From Selaginella moellendorffii (taxonomy: Eukaryota; Streptophyta; Lycopodiopsida; Selaginellales; Selaginellaceae), in contig NW_003314267.1 in assembly GCF_000143415.4 (NCBI RefSeq), forward strand, positions 1,500,100-1,564,099: a stretch of DNA of 64,000 nucleotides. Reading direction: 5' to 3'. Made by a program: the position numbers and the translations under genes. The number at the start of each line of letters is the position of its first letter. Within the stretch, counting starts at the first letter, position 1. Positions 24,010 to 36,177 of this stretch are shown here, piece by piece. The notes below the pieces were generated by a model. The model ran no database searches, was not told the DNA's origin, and worked only from the letters and a program-made list of their open reading frames with translations.

Positions 24010-25648
24010 TGTGAGACACAAAATTCCTAGGCCCCAAAGTGGAGCTGGAAGGGTGCCACGTGGTAGTGGCTGAAGTGAAGGCCAAACGAGCGTAATATGT
24101 TTGGACTAAAAGCTCCGACTTGATAGGTTGACAGTGGGAGTGGAACTCCCAACAAAGTGCTCGAGGAATGAGCACAAAGTGAGCAATAAGCGAGGCTCTA
24201 AAAAAGGGACCCAAAAGGACGAACACATGACACATGGGAGGACCCGAGATGGAGTCCGAGATGGAATCCGAGATGGACCGAGATGGAGTCCGAGATGGAC
24301 CCGAGATGGAGTTTGAGATGGACGGAGACGGAGTCCGAGATGGAGTCCGAGATGGACCTGAGATGGAGTCCGAGATGGACCGAGATGGAGTCCGAGGTCG
24401 AGACCGAGACCGGGACCGAGATGGAGTCCGAGAAGGACCTGAGATGGAGTCCGAGGTCGAGACCGAGACCGGGACCGAGACCGAGACCGAGACCGGGACC
24501 GAGACTGAGACCGAGACCGGGACCGAGACCGAGATCGAGGCCAAGGCTGAGACCGAGCCCGAGCCCGAGTCCGAGTCCGAGTCCGAGTCCGAGTCTGAGT
24601 CCGAGTCCGAGTCCGAGTCCGAGTCTGAGTCCGAGTCCAAGTTCGAGTCTGAGAGGGTGAAAGCCCAAAGTGTTCGTCTCCCAGACCCTGGGGGTTTTGG
24701 TGAGCTCCAAAAGTATAGTAAGGGGGAGGACTGCAGTGGAGCCAGTTTGGCCAGGAAAGGCCAATTTGGCCCAGGAAGGCCAGACCCAGTGTTGGGTGAT
24801 GAATTGACCACTGGGAAGTCCAAGACTAGAGTGAATACAGACCGACAAGCGGGGTAGCTTGGTGAAGTGTTCAAGAGTCGGTTCTAGTTCCCCCGGGAGA
24901 TCAATTGGCCGATGCTCCCAGTCCAAGTGTGGGTGGCACTACCTTCTTGGATACCTGGTGTGGCTCAACGGAACCTCGCTCTAAGCCTATGGCTGGAGCA
25001 CCTAAAGGTGGAAGGTGGGGAGAGTACCCACGGGGCTCGCGTAGGGCCACGGTGTTCCGAAATGTTGTCCCGAAGTCCCAAATAGGGGAAAGGAGGAGAA
25101 GCAGTCCTCTAGTGTAGTGACTACAGATACAGTCACATGGTGAGGAAGTCCCAGAGGACTGTGGGACTTAGTGGTCAGGCTTGTGGGCCTTGATCCAGTG
25201 GCAGTGTTGGCAAATACGGCCATGGACGGAAAGGGACTTGATGAGGACTAGAAAAGGGATATTGGGGAAGGCTAATCCCCATGTCTGTGGGCATCCTAAG
25301 GATGCTAAGGAGTGGATCTGGAATGATCACTCATGTACGGATGGCCCAGTCTGGGAGAGATGGGACTGTGATGCAGGTAGTGTTAGACCACCGGGGTGAC
25401 TAAGGTGAAGGGGCATGGCCTTAGTGTAACAGGCGGATATGTCGATGGTACCTTGGGGTGTCGGTCTTGGGATCGGACATGTGGAGCACTTGGACCAAGT
25501 GCAAAGGTTGAGTGGCGGGGATGCCATTCTCGGGGCTAGCAAGCCTAAGTCTGTAATAGGACTTATGGAGGTTGTGAGTGAGACTCCTCCAAGTGGTTGG
25601 AGGTGTGGTTAAGTGACTAAAGTAGAATGGAAAATTTAGTCGCTTACA
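24010..25648 (+). repeat. Solo L2 LTR inserted in the G1 LTR
   Basis: A complete L2 LTR, TGTGAGACAC...CGCTTACA, 1639 bp, with its own minisatellite (about 24238-24655) and no internal region. Flanking pentamers GGTTT (24005-24009) and GGTTC (25649-25653) match at four of five positions, consistent with a target duplication. It presumably arose by LTR-LTR recombination after insertion, so L2 moved after G1. Confidence 0.85.
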
Positions 25649-25988
25649 GGTTCCTTACAACTCCACCACCCATAGAAGAGGTTCGATGCCCACATCGAAC
25701 ATCTCTTTTTATCCTACGACTTGTTGACCATGTCTCCAGGGCATCCCCCCACTTAGCGGTATGCCTAAGTTAGCCTCCCCAGCCAAGAGTCCATGACAAC
25801 GAAATATAGGTGTCCCTATACCCCTCACCTCACCACGCCCTAGTATGGGGTCGGGACTTGAACTCAGCCTTGCTTTACTAGGGGTTTGGGACTCGAACCC
25901 AACCTCCGTAGAATACGTCCCAACATATGCCATTGCTCAACTTCACAAATTGATACTTTAATTGAACTTAAGTAAATAGAGTTCTACC

Positions 25989-28900
25989 TTACAAAAATTC
26001 CTCCACTAGATTTTGCGCGTTCGCTAGGTTCTCCTCCAGTTCCCATGTTGCTTCGTAGTGTGGAAATCCTTTCCACTTCACATGGAACTCTCTCACCTCG
26101 CGTCCTTGTTTCTTGCTCTTGCATGCATTGAGGATGGCCTCGACTTCGTATTCCTCTTCCCCTTTGATAACCTCAGGTAAAAGTCTTACTTGGTCCTTGC
26201 GAAGCGGATCCTCAAAGTACGGCTTGAGTAAGTTCACGTGGAACACTGGGTGCATCTTCCCCATCTCTCGAGGAAGTCGGAGACGGTAAGCCATTTTATT
26301 GATTCGTGTCTCAATTTCGTAAGGCCCCGCGAACCTACTTAAGAACTCAAGATCAATTCTTTTACAGGAATACATGCATTTTTACCTTTGGGTCAACTTC
26401 CAGCTAATCCCAGTTGGTAGCCTGAGGTTCTTGGTGTTCAGCCACACCTTCTCCTTAGCTTGGAACTCTACATCCCGATGCTTCTGGTTCGCGTACTTGG
26501 TTTGCCTTTGTTGAGCCCGTTCCAAGGAATCCCTCACTAAATTCCAAATGTTGAGTCTTTCCGCCGTGAATGCCTCCACTGCGGGTAACTCTCCATGATA
26601 CTCGGCCACGCCGAGTTCCACAAGACCTTCAATAGCTCACCTATTGATGACTTCCCATGGACTCACCTCGATACTCGAATGTGGTGAGTTGTTATAACAC
26701 ATTTCCGCAAGTCCCAAATGACTTACCCAATCGGTCTGGTCTCCCAAGACATAGCATCACAAATAATCCTCTAGTTGCCTATTCACCCTTTCCGTTTGTC
26801 TGTCTGTTAAGAAGTGTTAGTGCCATCAAACTTGACTTAATACCCAATACCTGTCTGTGGGTGATAGGTTGTGTTGAATTTCAACTTGGTGCGATATTGT
26901 TTCGGGAGAGTTCTCCAGAACCTACTGGTGAAGATCTTATCTCGATCTGAGATAATCTCTTCTGGCTTTCCCCGTACTCGAACCACTTGTTTGAAGAACA
27001 GTTTCGCCACACCTTCCGCATCCACTTTCGTTGTGGTGGGTATGAAATGTGCCATCTTCGAAAATTGGTCCACCACCATGAATATCGCATCGAACCCCTC
27101 GCTTGGGGGGAGTCTCGTGATGAAGTCCATCGTAAGACATTTCCACGGATGATCTAGAATTGGGATGCTTTGTAACAAGCCCCCACTAGCCTTAGTCACG
27201 ACTTTGACTTATTGACACGTTGGGCATGTCTTTACATAGTCTTGGATGTCCCTAGCTATATCTGGCCAGTGGTACTTCCTCTTGAGTAAACCCATCGTCT
27301 TGGGTATTCCGCCGTGTCCCGCAAGAGGTCCGTCATGACACTCTTCTAAGGCAACCTTCCTTAGTTCCCCTTCTGGAACATACACCCTCGTTTGCTTATA
27401 ATAAATGAGTCCGTTGCGTTCTGCATAGCCTGTTTTCTCTTCTGTTGGCAGCTCACCTCTCTGGTGGGCTTCCTGTGCCTCTAGATTCCGTAGCAACACT
27501 TTTTGTGCTAGACCATCATTCTCATATGCTGTCCACACATCATCCCAAAAGGTTGCTGTTGCGCTGGATACCGCTAACTTCAAGCTCGCTTTTCGACTTA
27601 GCGCATCCGCCACGATGTTGCTCTTCCCAGGCTTGTACAGAATCTCGCAATTGAACTCGGCCAAAGCATTGGCCCACCGACCCTGTTTCCCTCTCAAGTC
27701 AGGCTGTGACAAGAAGTGTTTCGTTGCCACATTGTCCGTGTAAACCTTGAAGTGTTTCCCAAGGTAGTGTTGCCACTCCTTGAGCGCCTTGACCACCGCA
27801 AACAATTCCTTCTCATGGGCAGGCCACTTCTGTTGAGCCTTGTTCAACTTTTTCGAATTGAACGCTACTGGATGGTTGTTTTGCTTCAAAACTGTGCCCA
27901 ACGCAAAGTCTGAAGCATTCGTTTCTACTTCAAAGTCCTTACCAAAGTCTAGTTACGCCAACACAGGAGCCTTCCTAAACTTCCCTTTGAGGTGGACAAA
28001 TGCCGACTCGCATTTTGCTGTCCATACCATCTTCCTTTTTCCCGTTTGGTCAGTTAAGGGCAGGGCTACTCTCAAATAGTGTCTGATAAACTTTCGGTAG
28101 TAGTTGCATAGCCCCAAGAATGCCCTTAACTCGTGTACATTCAATGGTCGCTCCCAATCCTAGATCGCTTGGACCTTCTCAGGGTCCACTTTGAGCCCGT
28201 CCTTGCCCACCACATGCTCGAGAAACTTTACCTCTTGTTAAGCAAAGTCACATTTGCTCTCTTTAGCATACAGCTGGTGCTCCCTTAGTTTCTCGAACAC
28301 CTTCATCAAGTGTTCGGCATGCTCCTCTAGCGTTTCGCTATAGATCAGGATGTCATCAATATAGACAACCACAAAGTGATCCAGATAAGGTACAAAGATG
28401 TGGTTCATAAATGCTGAAAACGTTGCCGGTGCATTGCATAGCCCAAAGGGCATCACTAGGAACTCAAAGCTCCCATACCTTGTTCGATAGGTTGTCTTCT
28501 CGACATCTTCCTCTACTACCTTGATTTGGTAGTATCCTGACTTTAGGTCAATCCTCGAGAAGTATTTTGCCTTTCCCAACCTATCAAATAGGTCCTCTAT
28601 CCTTAGCAAAGGGTACTTGTTTTTCTTTGTATACTTGTTAAGCAACTGGTAGTCTATGCACATGCACATAGATCCATCTTTCTTTTTCACAAATAACACC
28701 AATGCCCCATATGATGACTTGCTCAACCTAACATACCCTTTGTTCACTAACTCCTTTAGTTGGCACTTGAGCTCCTCGAGTTCTTTTTTGTTCAAACGAT
28801 AGGGGGGACGAACCACCGCCTTAGCACCCTCGACTAGCTCAATTTTATGTTCTATCAGTCGTGCGGGGGGCAACCCCGCTGGTAGCTCCTCTGGCATGGT

Positions 28901-29032
28901 ATCCTGGAATTGGTCTAACACTTGTTGGATCACTAAAGGTACTTCTGTTCCCATCTCTTTATCACTCTTCACCGAGAGTAAGCATAAAAATGTTGCCTTG
29001 GTTCCTTTAGTGAGTTGTCTTCTTGTGGACAC
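25989..29032 (-). pseudogene. G1 pol: RT, RNase H, integrase, chromodomain
   Basis: Pieces in order on the minus strand: RT at ~28238-29032 with [11 protein letters not shown] and YIDD; RNase H ~27600-28140 ([17 protein letters not shown]); integrase zinc-binding HHCC ~27209-27330 (GHGG, CPTCQ) and catalytic core ~26660-27199 ([27 protein letters not shown]); a GPY-type segment and chromodomain ~25989-26240 (EVEAIL, FHVKWKGFP, TWELEENL). Chromodomains of such integrases bind modified histones and steer insertion. Stops such as FA* at 28238, where CAA became TAA, and several frameshifts break the frame, so no polyprotein can be made. It reads directly on from gag-pro. Confidence 0.9.
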
Positions 29033-30722
29033 CAGGTTTAGGCAGGAATCTTTGGCCTTGCATTGCCCTACACTTTAGATCCTGGGCCTCTACCTTGGAT
29101 CTTCTTCCTTGGGCATTTGCTAGTACCATAAGGTTCCTACCTTGTCCATGCAAGGCTACCACGAATCCATTGAACCAATCCATCCCGAAGATCACGTCAA
29201 ATCCCGCCATGTCCAACATGGTGAAATCCATGTCTACTTTCGATGTCCCTACTTCGACTCTCGCTTGTTGAAGTACCTCATCGGTGCGTTGGCTACCTTG
29301 AACAAACTCTATAGTCCTTGGTTCGCCCAGCCGCTGCACCGTTAGTCCGGCTTGCCAGACTATGTATGCAGCCACACAATTATCCGAAGCACCCGTGTCA
29401 ATAAGGATCTTAAGAAAGCTACCTCTGAGCTTCCCTCGGAGGGCTAATAGATGTTGTGAACGACTCTCTACCAAAGTTGCTCGTGTAATGAGTAACTTTG
29501 AGCTAGGGACTGGATCACATACCTCATTTTGGATTTCACCCAACTTAATGGCCATATTGGCTCTGGCCTTCTTCGGGTAGGGACATTCTCTCGAAAAGTG
29601 TCCCGTTTCACCACAGTTGTAGCATACATTGTTTCCCACACTGCTAACCGACTTGACCTTCTTATCCATGGGTTTCTCTCTTTTTGCTTGACTCCCCCAC
29701 GTATTTGCTCGCTAGCCACCGGATTTACCTTTCTGGAACCCCGAGGACTCATTCTTAGAGAAACCCTTCTTGAATTTCCCTTTACTATACGTTCCCCTTG
29801 GTTTGGCCCCTTTGCTAAATGTGGACCCCGACCCTGTCGTGTTCCCCTTTTGCAGATTATCGTTGAAATGCACCTTTATGGCCGCATCCAACGCTTCCTT
29901 GTAGTTGGTCGGGTTCCAGTGCATCACCTCTCTGCGAGCCCAGGTTTGCAAGCCTGATATGAAGGCATGGAACGCATCCATATCCCCCATGTCTGTGACA
30001 AGTATCCTCTTTGCCATAAATCCATTCATATACTCCTGAATGGTTCCAGTCTACTTCAGTCTACTCAGCTCGTCTCTTAGATGCAGAGTAGCATTCGGAG
30101 GAATGTAAGTCGCGCAGATCCTCACCTTCATCATGTTCCAAGTGGCCACCGGTCCTTCATTGGCCTCCGTCGTTCTCCACCAAGACTTGGCATTATCTGC
30201 CAAGTATGGTTTTGCACATGGAACCTTCTCCGAGCTTGGTAATCGCAACGCTCAGAAGTAGTCCTCCATATCGTAAAACCAATCCTCCAAGACCTTATAG
30301 TCGTTCACTCCCTTGAAGACCGGTGGGGACTTTGGTTTGTACTTGGGAACTGCTTGAGGGACTAATTCCACTTCGGTTTGTTTAACCTTGTTTGGTTCTG
30401 CCTTAGTCCCTATTGAAGGGTCCGCACCTTTTGTGCTACCAGCATCCGTGGTCTTTCGCTTTTTCTTCCGCTTCTCATCATGCTTTAGCTTGCGTACGAG
30501 AGTCTCTAGCAGGGCATTGGTCTGTGCCAATTGTCCTTCTAAAACGTCCAATCGAGCCTTGGATGATCGAATCTCGCCACCAGACTTCTGTTTGGAAGTT
30601 TCCTCACTGGAATCCTCCTCATGCAAGGATTCCTCATCCATAGCCTCTTGTTCGACTGGAGGCTCTAGCTCTAGCGGAGGTTCTGTCTCCGCCTTGGTTC
30701 ATTTACGCTCTGCCTTTGCCAT
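29007..30722 (-). pseudogene. G1 gag-pro
   Basis: It starts at an ATG at 30722, in the same place as the G2 gag, but codon 8 is already TGA where G2 has CGA. Remnants follow of an acidic N-terminus, a coiled coil with a Lys-rich tail (~30450-30640), the gag core (MEDYF, WWRTTEANEGP), a CCHC knuckle CYNCGETGHFSREC near 29600, and a protease with DTGA near 29390. Stops and frameshifts separate the pieces. Confidence 0.88.
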
Positions 30723-30781
30723 TTCCCAGCAATCCACCTCTATCCTTCGCTAGAACTGAGGAAAAGGCTCCGATACCAAAT

Positions 30782-31533
30782 TGTAAGCCACAAATTTTTC
30801 CTTTCTAATTTGCCAACTTACCTTGTATATTCGACCAACACTGCCTTGGCTTTTGCTAAGTTCCCTCGCAAGGTTCCCGCTTATTGTACTAGCTCCTACT
30901 TGGTCCTACTTGGTTTCAGCTACTCACTGCACGGGCAACAGAGCATTAGCTATCCATCCATGGATTCCCAAATCTCTCCCAATCCCCCTCCCTAGGTTAG
31001 ACTGGACTTAAGGTTAGGCTACACTCCCCGCAGGCACAAGCAGCCAAGCACACCAAGCCTCCAAGTTCGTAACATCCCTTGGTACAACAAGACTTGATCA
31101 TAGGACCCTCTAAATCCCAAGCCTTGGATATGACACTTGCTTTGGGACACCAGGGCAAAACACCGTGGCATAACGACCCGGTATGGGTACCTCTAGCCCC
31201 CCACTTCTATCCCGAAGGGAAGGCCCAAGCCCCTAGGAAGGGCGAGGACCAATGAGCCACAAGGTACTTAAGTGGGGCATTACTCCACATGAGCCGGGAG
31301 CACTGCAATCGATTTCCCTTTCGGGAGTGGGAGCTGCTCTTGAGCACTTCCTTGGGTGGCCCCCCCGACACCACCCGAGTCCATGCTCACTCCCACCCAA
31401 GGCCCCTCGTCCCCAGTCTCAACCTCAAGTCAGTTTGGAAGCACCACTAGAGAGTTCCTTCAAGACTGGTTCCTGGACCTCACTATCCCTACTATACTTT
31501 TGGAACCCCCTACAGCCCCCACCCCCCACTCGG
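30782..31533 (-). repeat. G1 5' LTR, truncated
   Basis: It starts TGTAAGCCAC beside the PBS and follows the G2 LTR for ~750 bp to the CCTACAGCCCC(A)CCCC tract. Homology then stops at 31533, before the minisatellite. The break falls in the poly-C tract, a likely site of slippage or recombination with the C-rich part of an R1 LTR. Confidence 0.85.
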
Positions 31534-32273
31534 ATCATTGTTTTCATCTCTGCATATGCAACAAGACTAGATGCCCAATCTAATTGGATAGTACTCGCCA
31601 AGACTCATTCTTTGATACAAAAATGTAGCACACTTGGTTTTTACCCTTTATCCTATGGTGATTTACCATAGGATAACCATAAAACAGAATCTAAAACCTT
31701 CATGTGCCACGTGTCACATGCCATGTGTCCAAAGGATGGTGTGGAACCCGAGTTTCAAGGCCTTGGGCCACTAAATGAAGGAACAGTGCCAAACTCCTAA
31801 GCATGGAGCCAAGGAGTGATGGAACCGGACCACAGAGCAACTCTTAAACATATAGCCTAAGAAGCAAAGGGACATGAGCACGAAGTGACTTGGAACAGTC
31901 CTAAAGCAACTAGCATCCCAATGCTAGGACCAGTATGCAAAATAGAGTTAAATGAAGTTTACCATTATTTCAACATACCGGTGGCCTAATGCGAGGATAT
32001 GGGTACTCCACTAACTGGCATAGTGTGGAACTTGGGCTTAGACCCAAGCCGGATGCAAAACAAAGATAGGCACACAAGCGGCAGCTAAACTATACCTCAA
32101 GTTGGTTAGCCATACGCAACCAACCCACTATCCCTACTATACATTTGGTATAGTTGGGATCCCCCCCCCCCCCACCCCCCCACCCCCCCTCTTGAGGAAC
32201 ACATGCTTTGGGCTTTCACCGCAAGCCTCCTTTAGTATCAGGAGTTAGTCTTTGGGACAAGCTCAAAACTTAC
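31534..32273 (-). mobile_element. R1 5' end: PBS-side internal and LTR fragment
   Basis: 31534-31623 matches the PBS-side internal sequence of R1-B (9537-9631). 31624-32273 matches the R1 LTR from TGTAGCACAC onward. It includes a long C-rich tract (32161-32188) and the shared GGGCTTTCACC module. The R2 LTR interrupts it at 32274. It probably belongs to R1-C, with the middle of that element deleted around G1. Confidence 0.7.
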
Positions 32274-32660
32274 TGTCAAGACCCCCAACAAGATTAGGAC
32301 TGGAAAATGTAGAAGACAAAGAGAAAAGTTAGTGGAAACAAGGAAAAGGCCTTAGACTAACATTGATTCAGATTGTGGAGAAATGGAACAAAGCTAACCT
32401 ATATATACTATACGTTGATGAAGCTCCACCACTCTTGGATCGAGGATGGCCTAAATATAGTTGAGGTCGAGGAGACGCGACGTCATCATTAGGAATGTGG
32501 CTCAAGACTTAGAAATTGTACAGGAAATCAGAAAGTCAGGAATAGGGAAGTGTCTCGAGAGTCAGAAATAGGGAAGTGTCTCAAGAGTCAAGAATGTGGT
32601 CTGCGGGTCAGGAATCCGGCGAGAGTCAGGAATGTGGCAAGAATTGGGGGATTCCTGACA
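32274..32660 (-). repeat. R2 3' LTR (387 bp)
   Basis: TGTCAAGACC...ATTCCTGACA, bounded on the inside by gcaccccctcctcaag (32661-32676), the complement of a polypurine tract. The inner third holds short imperfect repeats around AGTCAG(G)AAT, about 32520-32650. The outer edge sits directly in R1 LTR sequence. Confidence 0.8.
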
Positions 32661-32699
32661 GCACCCCCTCCTCAAGAACGAATGGAACAAGGACGATGA

Positions 32700-35271
32700 G
32701 AACGAAAAGGAGTATGAGATGGGTGGCGAGGGATGGAAGATGGAAAATGAAAAGAATGAGGACTAGGATGAGAAGGATAGCGGCGGTGGAAGTTTTGAAC
32801 AAGGTCAGGAGAATGAATCAGGTTGTTCATAGGTTCCCAAGTGCGTTCCTCAGGTCCGTAACCCTTCTAGTCTACCAGATAGTAGAGTTTAGACCGTGAG
32901 ATCTTGGAATCAAGGATGTCTTGAACCTTGTACTCAAACCCATCCTCGAGTTGCACTGGTGGAGGCGGAGGAATGACCTGATTTGGAATAGGACTGGGAA
33001 TATAAAGCACAAGGAGAGAGGAGTGAAAAACGGGGTGAATTTGATATGAGGAAGGAAGTACAAGGTGATAAGTGACAGGATTAATGATGGTAGTGATAGC
33101 GAAAGGGTTGAGGCGTTTGAAATTGAGTTTGGGACATGGCCTGGTGGTGGAGATATTTCACTTGAGGAGCCAGACTTTATCCCCGATATTGTAAGGGGGA
33201 CAATCCTGATGATGGACATTGGCAAATGTTTTGTGAGATTCCTGAGCATGATGGAGGTCGAAGGAGATGGAGTTGTGGATTTCCTGGAGGATGGAGACAA
33301 ATGCCTCAGAGCGGGGATTTAAACAAGAGGATTTGGATGGAGAAGGAAGTGAGAGATTGAATTGGGGATTTCAGCCAGAGTTTGCAAAAAAGGGGGAAAC
33401 TCGAAGGGAGAAGTGAATAGAGTTGTTTTAGGAGAACTCAGCAAGGGGAAGGATATCGAACTAGTCATCCAAATGATAGTTGATGAAGCACCTCAAGAAT
33501 TGTTCCAACGTCTGAATCATTCGCTCGAACTGTCCATCAGTTTGAGGATGATACGCTGAAGAGAGGTTGGCCTTCACTCCAAGTAGCTGCAAGAACCGTT
33601 GCCAGAAATGAGAGATGAACTGAGGTCCCCGATCCAAAACCATATCTACAGGAATCCCATGAAGTCGGAAAATTTCCTTGAATACCAGTTTTGCCATGTC
33701 CTCGCCCGAAAACTCCTTGGTACATGGTAGGAAGTGCGCCATCATTGTGAAGCGATCCAGCATGACTAAAATGCTGTTGAAGCCTCCAGAACTCGAAAGA
33801 TCACTCAAGAAATCCATGGAGATGGATTCCCAAAGACCTGAAGGGACTGGGAGGGAACGAAGCAAACTTGAAGGAAAGTGGCGAGGTATGTTATTCCGAG
33901 CGCAAGTGTCACAGGAGGTAACAAAAGCTTTGATGTAATCGTCCATGTGAGGCCACCAAAAGTCCCGTGCAACCAGCTTATAGGTTTTCGCAATGCCGAA
34001 GTGACCAGTAGTCGGGCTATCGTGGCACGCCATCAAGACCAACCTTCGAGCATCACCTTTAGGAACGTAAAGATGCTCCCTATGGTACAACAAGCCATCT
34101 TAGAACTTGAACTCGTCAAATCGCCAATAGTCGGGAGTCATTAGGTGTCCAGTCTGAAGATGGGGGAAAATGTCACTGGCGAGGTCGTCAGATTGAAGAT
34201 TGTTTCTAATCGCATCCATCAAGGAGGAGTCCTGAGGGGCTACGGAAATTGCCATAACTTGAAATCAATCAAGACCGAGGATAACATGATCCTATTGATC
34301 GAAGGCAGGATTACCAGGCTTGAGATTGAGATAGGAGCGCCTTGAAAGAGCATCAGGAAGGCCTTGAAGCTTTTTAGGTCTGTACTTGATAACAAAGTCA
34401 AACCAACTCAAGAATTGTGCCCACCTTGTTTGACGACGGCTCAAAACTCGGGAAGTGACAAAGTACTCAAGATTTTTGTGATCCATCTAGACCGTTGTTT
34501 GATGGCTCGCCCCCTCCAAGAAACGATGCCACTCTCCAAAGGAATCCACGATGGCAAGGAGCTCCTTGTCGTGGATTTCATAATTGATCTCCGCAGGCTG
34601 GAATTTCCGAGAATGGAAAGCGACCGGATGAAATTCCTGATCTGCTCCGAGTTGAGACAGCACAACACCGATGGCAAAGTCGGAGGTGTCTGCCTCGATG
34701 AAGAAAGGTTGTGAGGGATCAGCGTGGATCAAGACAGGAGCAGAACTAAAGGCCGCCTTGAGTGTGTCGAAGGCCTGCTAAGCAGCAGCAAACCAAGAGA
34801 AGGGAACATCCTTGTGAGTGAGATGCGTGAGAGGAAGGACAATGTCAGAGTAGTGATCAATGAATTTGCGGTAAAAGTTGGTGAGCCAAGGAAAACCTGA
34901 ACATCCGACATTGATTGTGGAGGCTCCCATTCAAGAATAGTCTTGAATTTGGCACAATCCATCGTGATACCCTTAGGAGTGACAATGTACCCAAGGAACT
35001 CCATAGACTTTTGATTGAAGGAACATTTCTTAAACTTCGCGTATAGGCTGTATTCCCGCAGCTTCGCCAACACCTTGTGCACATGTTTGTTGTGCTCCTC
35101 CTGAGTTTTTGATTAAATGAGGATGTTGTCGAGGTAGACGATCACCATCTGGTCAAGAAACTCCCAAAAGACATCGTTTGCCATGTGTTGGAAAACTGCT
35201 GGAGCATTTGTCAAGCCAAATGGCATGACAGTGGCCATAGCGAGTTCAGAACATAGTCTTTCATTCATCGC
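32700..35271 (-). pseudogene. R2 pol remnant: RT (partial), RNase H, integrase, chromodomain
   Basis: On the minus strand: the end of RT (~34880-35271) with [13 protein letters not shown] and the catalytic box as YLDN instead of YLDD; RNase H ~34290-34730 (FFIEADTSDFAIGVVL, ALSRR); integrase ~33461-34093, a 210-residue open stretch with an HHCC-like zinc region, core segments ISMDFLSDL and MVLDRGPQF, and YHPQTDGQ; then a shifted frame with the chromodomain (~32770-32960), where LVDWKGYG reads LVD*KGYG because TGG became TAG. The altered RT box, stops and shifts show it is inactive. Confidence 0.85.
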
Positions 35272-35561
35272 CACTGGATAGTCTAGGATTGTTCCAAGTC
35301 GCTCTGGGCTCTTGTCCCTTTGCTCCTTAGGCTGTATGCTCGGGAGTTGCTCCCCGGACTGGTTCTATCACTCCTTGGCTCCATGTTTGGGATTTTATCA
35401 CCATTCCTTTGTTCAGTGGCCTAAGGCTTTGAACCTCAGGTTCCGCACCATTGTCCTTTGGACACGTGGCATATGACATGTGGCATGTGTCACGTGGCAT
35501 AAAGAGGGTTTAGGTTCTGCTTCGTGGTGTTATCCTATGGTAAATCACCATAGGATAAAGA
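35272..35561 (+). repeat. R1-D 5' LTR, end part
   Basis: It matches the last ~290 bp of the R1 LTR on the plus strand (compare 61700-61985), ending at CACCATAGGATA, about 25 bp before the normal LTR end. Similarity then stops and the DUF7869/ParB block starts. The PBS is absent. It may be the upstream LTR of the element whose 3' end resumes at 45637. Confidence 0.65.
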
Positions 35562-35747
35562 AGCTCTATTTCGTTAAAGTGGGATTTATTCAGTAAAATG
35601 GGACTAGGTACAAATTTTCAAGTATTTGAAAATGACGTGAAATTATATGTTTTTTGTCCAGGGGCTAGACATATCTGGGGCATGGTGACTAGCGCGGTGA
35701 TTTTGTGTCCAGACTGAGTCCATCTGGTTGTATAATAAATCTCATTG
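35562..35747. other. Left edge of the block, no gene seen
   Basis: AT-rich sequence between the R1 LTR end and the exon remnant at 35748. No repeat or motif is recognised. It should contain one end of the element if that end survives. Confidence 0.4.
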
Positions 35748-35795
35748 TCAAGGTGAACAAACCGAATCTGAAGCAAAAGAAGAGTGATGGCATGC
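35748..35795 (+). pseudogene. Terminal-exon remnant of a second DUF7869 gene copy
   Basis: After an acceptor-like TTGTCAAG the frame reads GEQTESEAKEE and stop. The last exon of the minus-strand gene reads GEQSESESEEA and stop after TTTCAAG. Both stop codons run straight into the palindrome arm (TGATGGCATG). The arms face each other about 370 bp apart. Conservation of frame, splice context and palindrome shows this is a piece of a related gene copy in opposite orientation. Confidence 0.65.
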
Positions 35796-36177
35796 GCGCA
35801 CACACTATTTGTTTGTTCATTGAGCATGTGGTGAGCTTTCCAAGATGAACGTCATTCCTATTAGCCAGACATATAACTTAATCGTGAGAACATTTAGATA
35901 TTATTCAATGTTATCTTTTTCTAACGAATCTAATTGTGAAGGTGTAGCAAGAGGCATTGCTAGTCTGGAGAAGTCATTTAACTCATTTGACCCTTAGTGT
36001 ATTTTCATGAAACTAAATAACATTCATATTATTAAGGAATTTCTCTAGTACCTTTTTTTTACGACATAGAGGCTTGCATTTCTTTCAAAGGTGATTTAGT
36101 AAAAGGCCTGAGGGCACATGCCATTCTATTTCTCAGACCGGTATTAAGATATACTAGTGCAAAGGGCCACATGCCAT
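35787..36177. repeat. Palindromic sites 1-3 (35787-35808, 36103-36124, 36164-36177)
   Basis: Site 1 is ATGGCATG-CGCGCA-CACACTAT, beginning at the stop codon of the exon remnant. Site 2 keeps the right arm CATGCCAT. Site 3 is a half-site that on the minus strand reads TGATGGCATGTGGCCC and starts at the stop codon of the DUF7869 gene. These are the weakest copies in the block. Confidence 0.6.

Larger units (their letters stand above)
22926..31533 (-). mobile_element. G1: Ty3/gypsy chromodomain retroelement (broken)
   Basis: Minus-strand element with 5' LTR 30782-31533, internal region 25660-30781 and a 3' LTR split into 22926-24009 and 25649-25659 by a solo L2 LTR. A primer binding site lies at 30766-30778 (minus strand TGGTATCGGAGCC). 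The order gag, protease, RT, RNase H, integrase, chromodomain makes it a chromovirus. The 5' LTR lacks its outer part and joins R1-C sequence at 31534. Many stops and frameshifts show it is dead, and it is more decayed than G2. Confidence 0.9.
32274..35271 (-). mobile_element. R2: Tcn1-like chromovirus, 5'-truncated
   Basis: Minus-strand Ty3/gypsy element of a lineage distinct from G, with its 3' LTR (32274-32660), an adjacent purine tract and a broken pol. Gag, protease and the N-terminal part of RT are missing; sequence changes to R1 near 35272. The integrase and chromodomain wording is closer to the chromoviruses of fungi and non-seed plants (Tcn1-like) than to G. That placement is from memory of the families. 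Confidence 0.8.
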
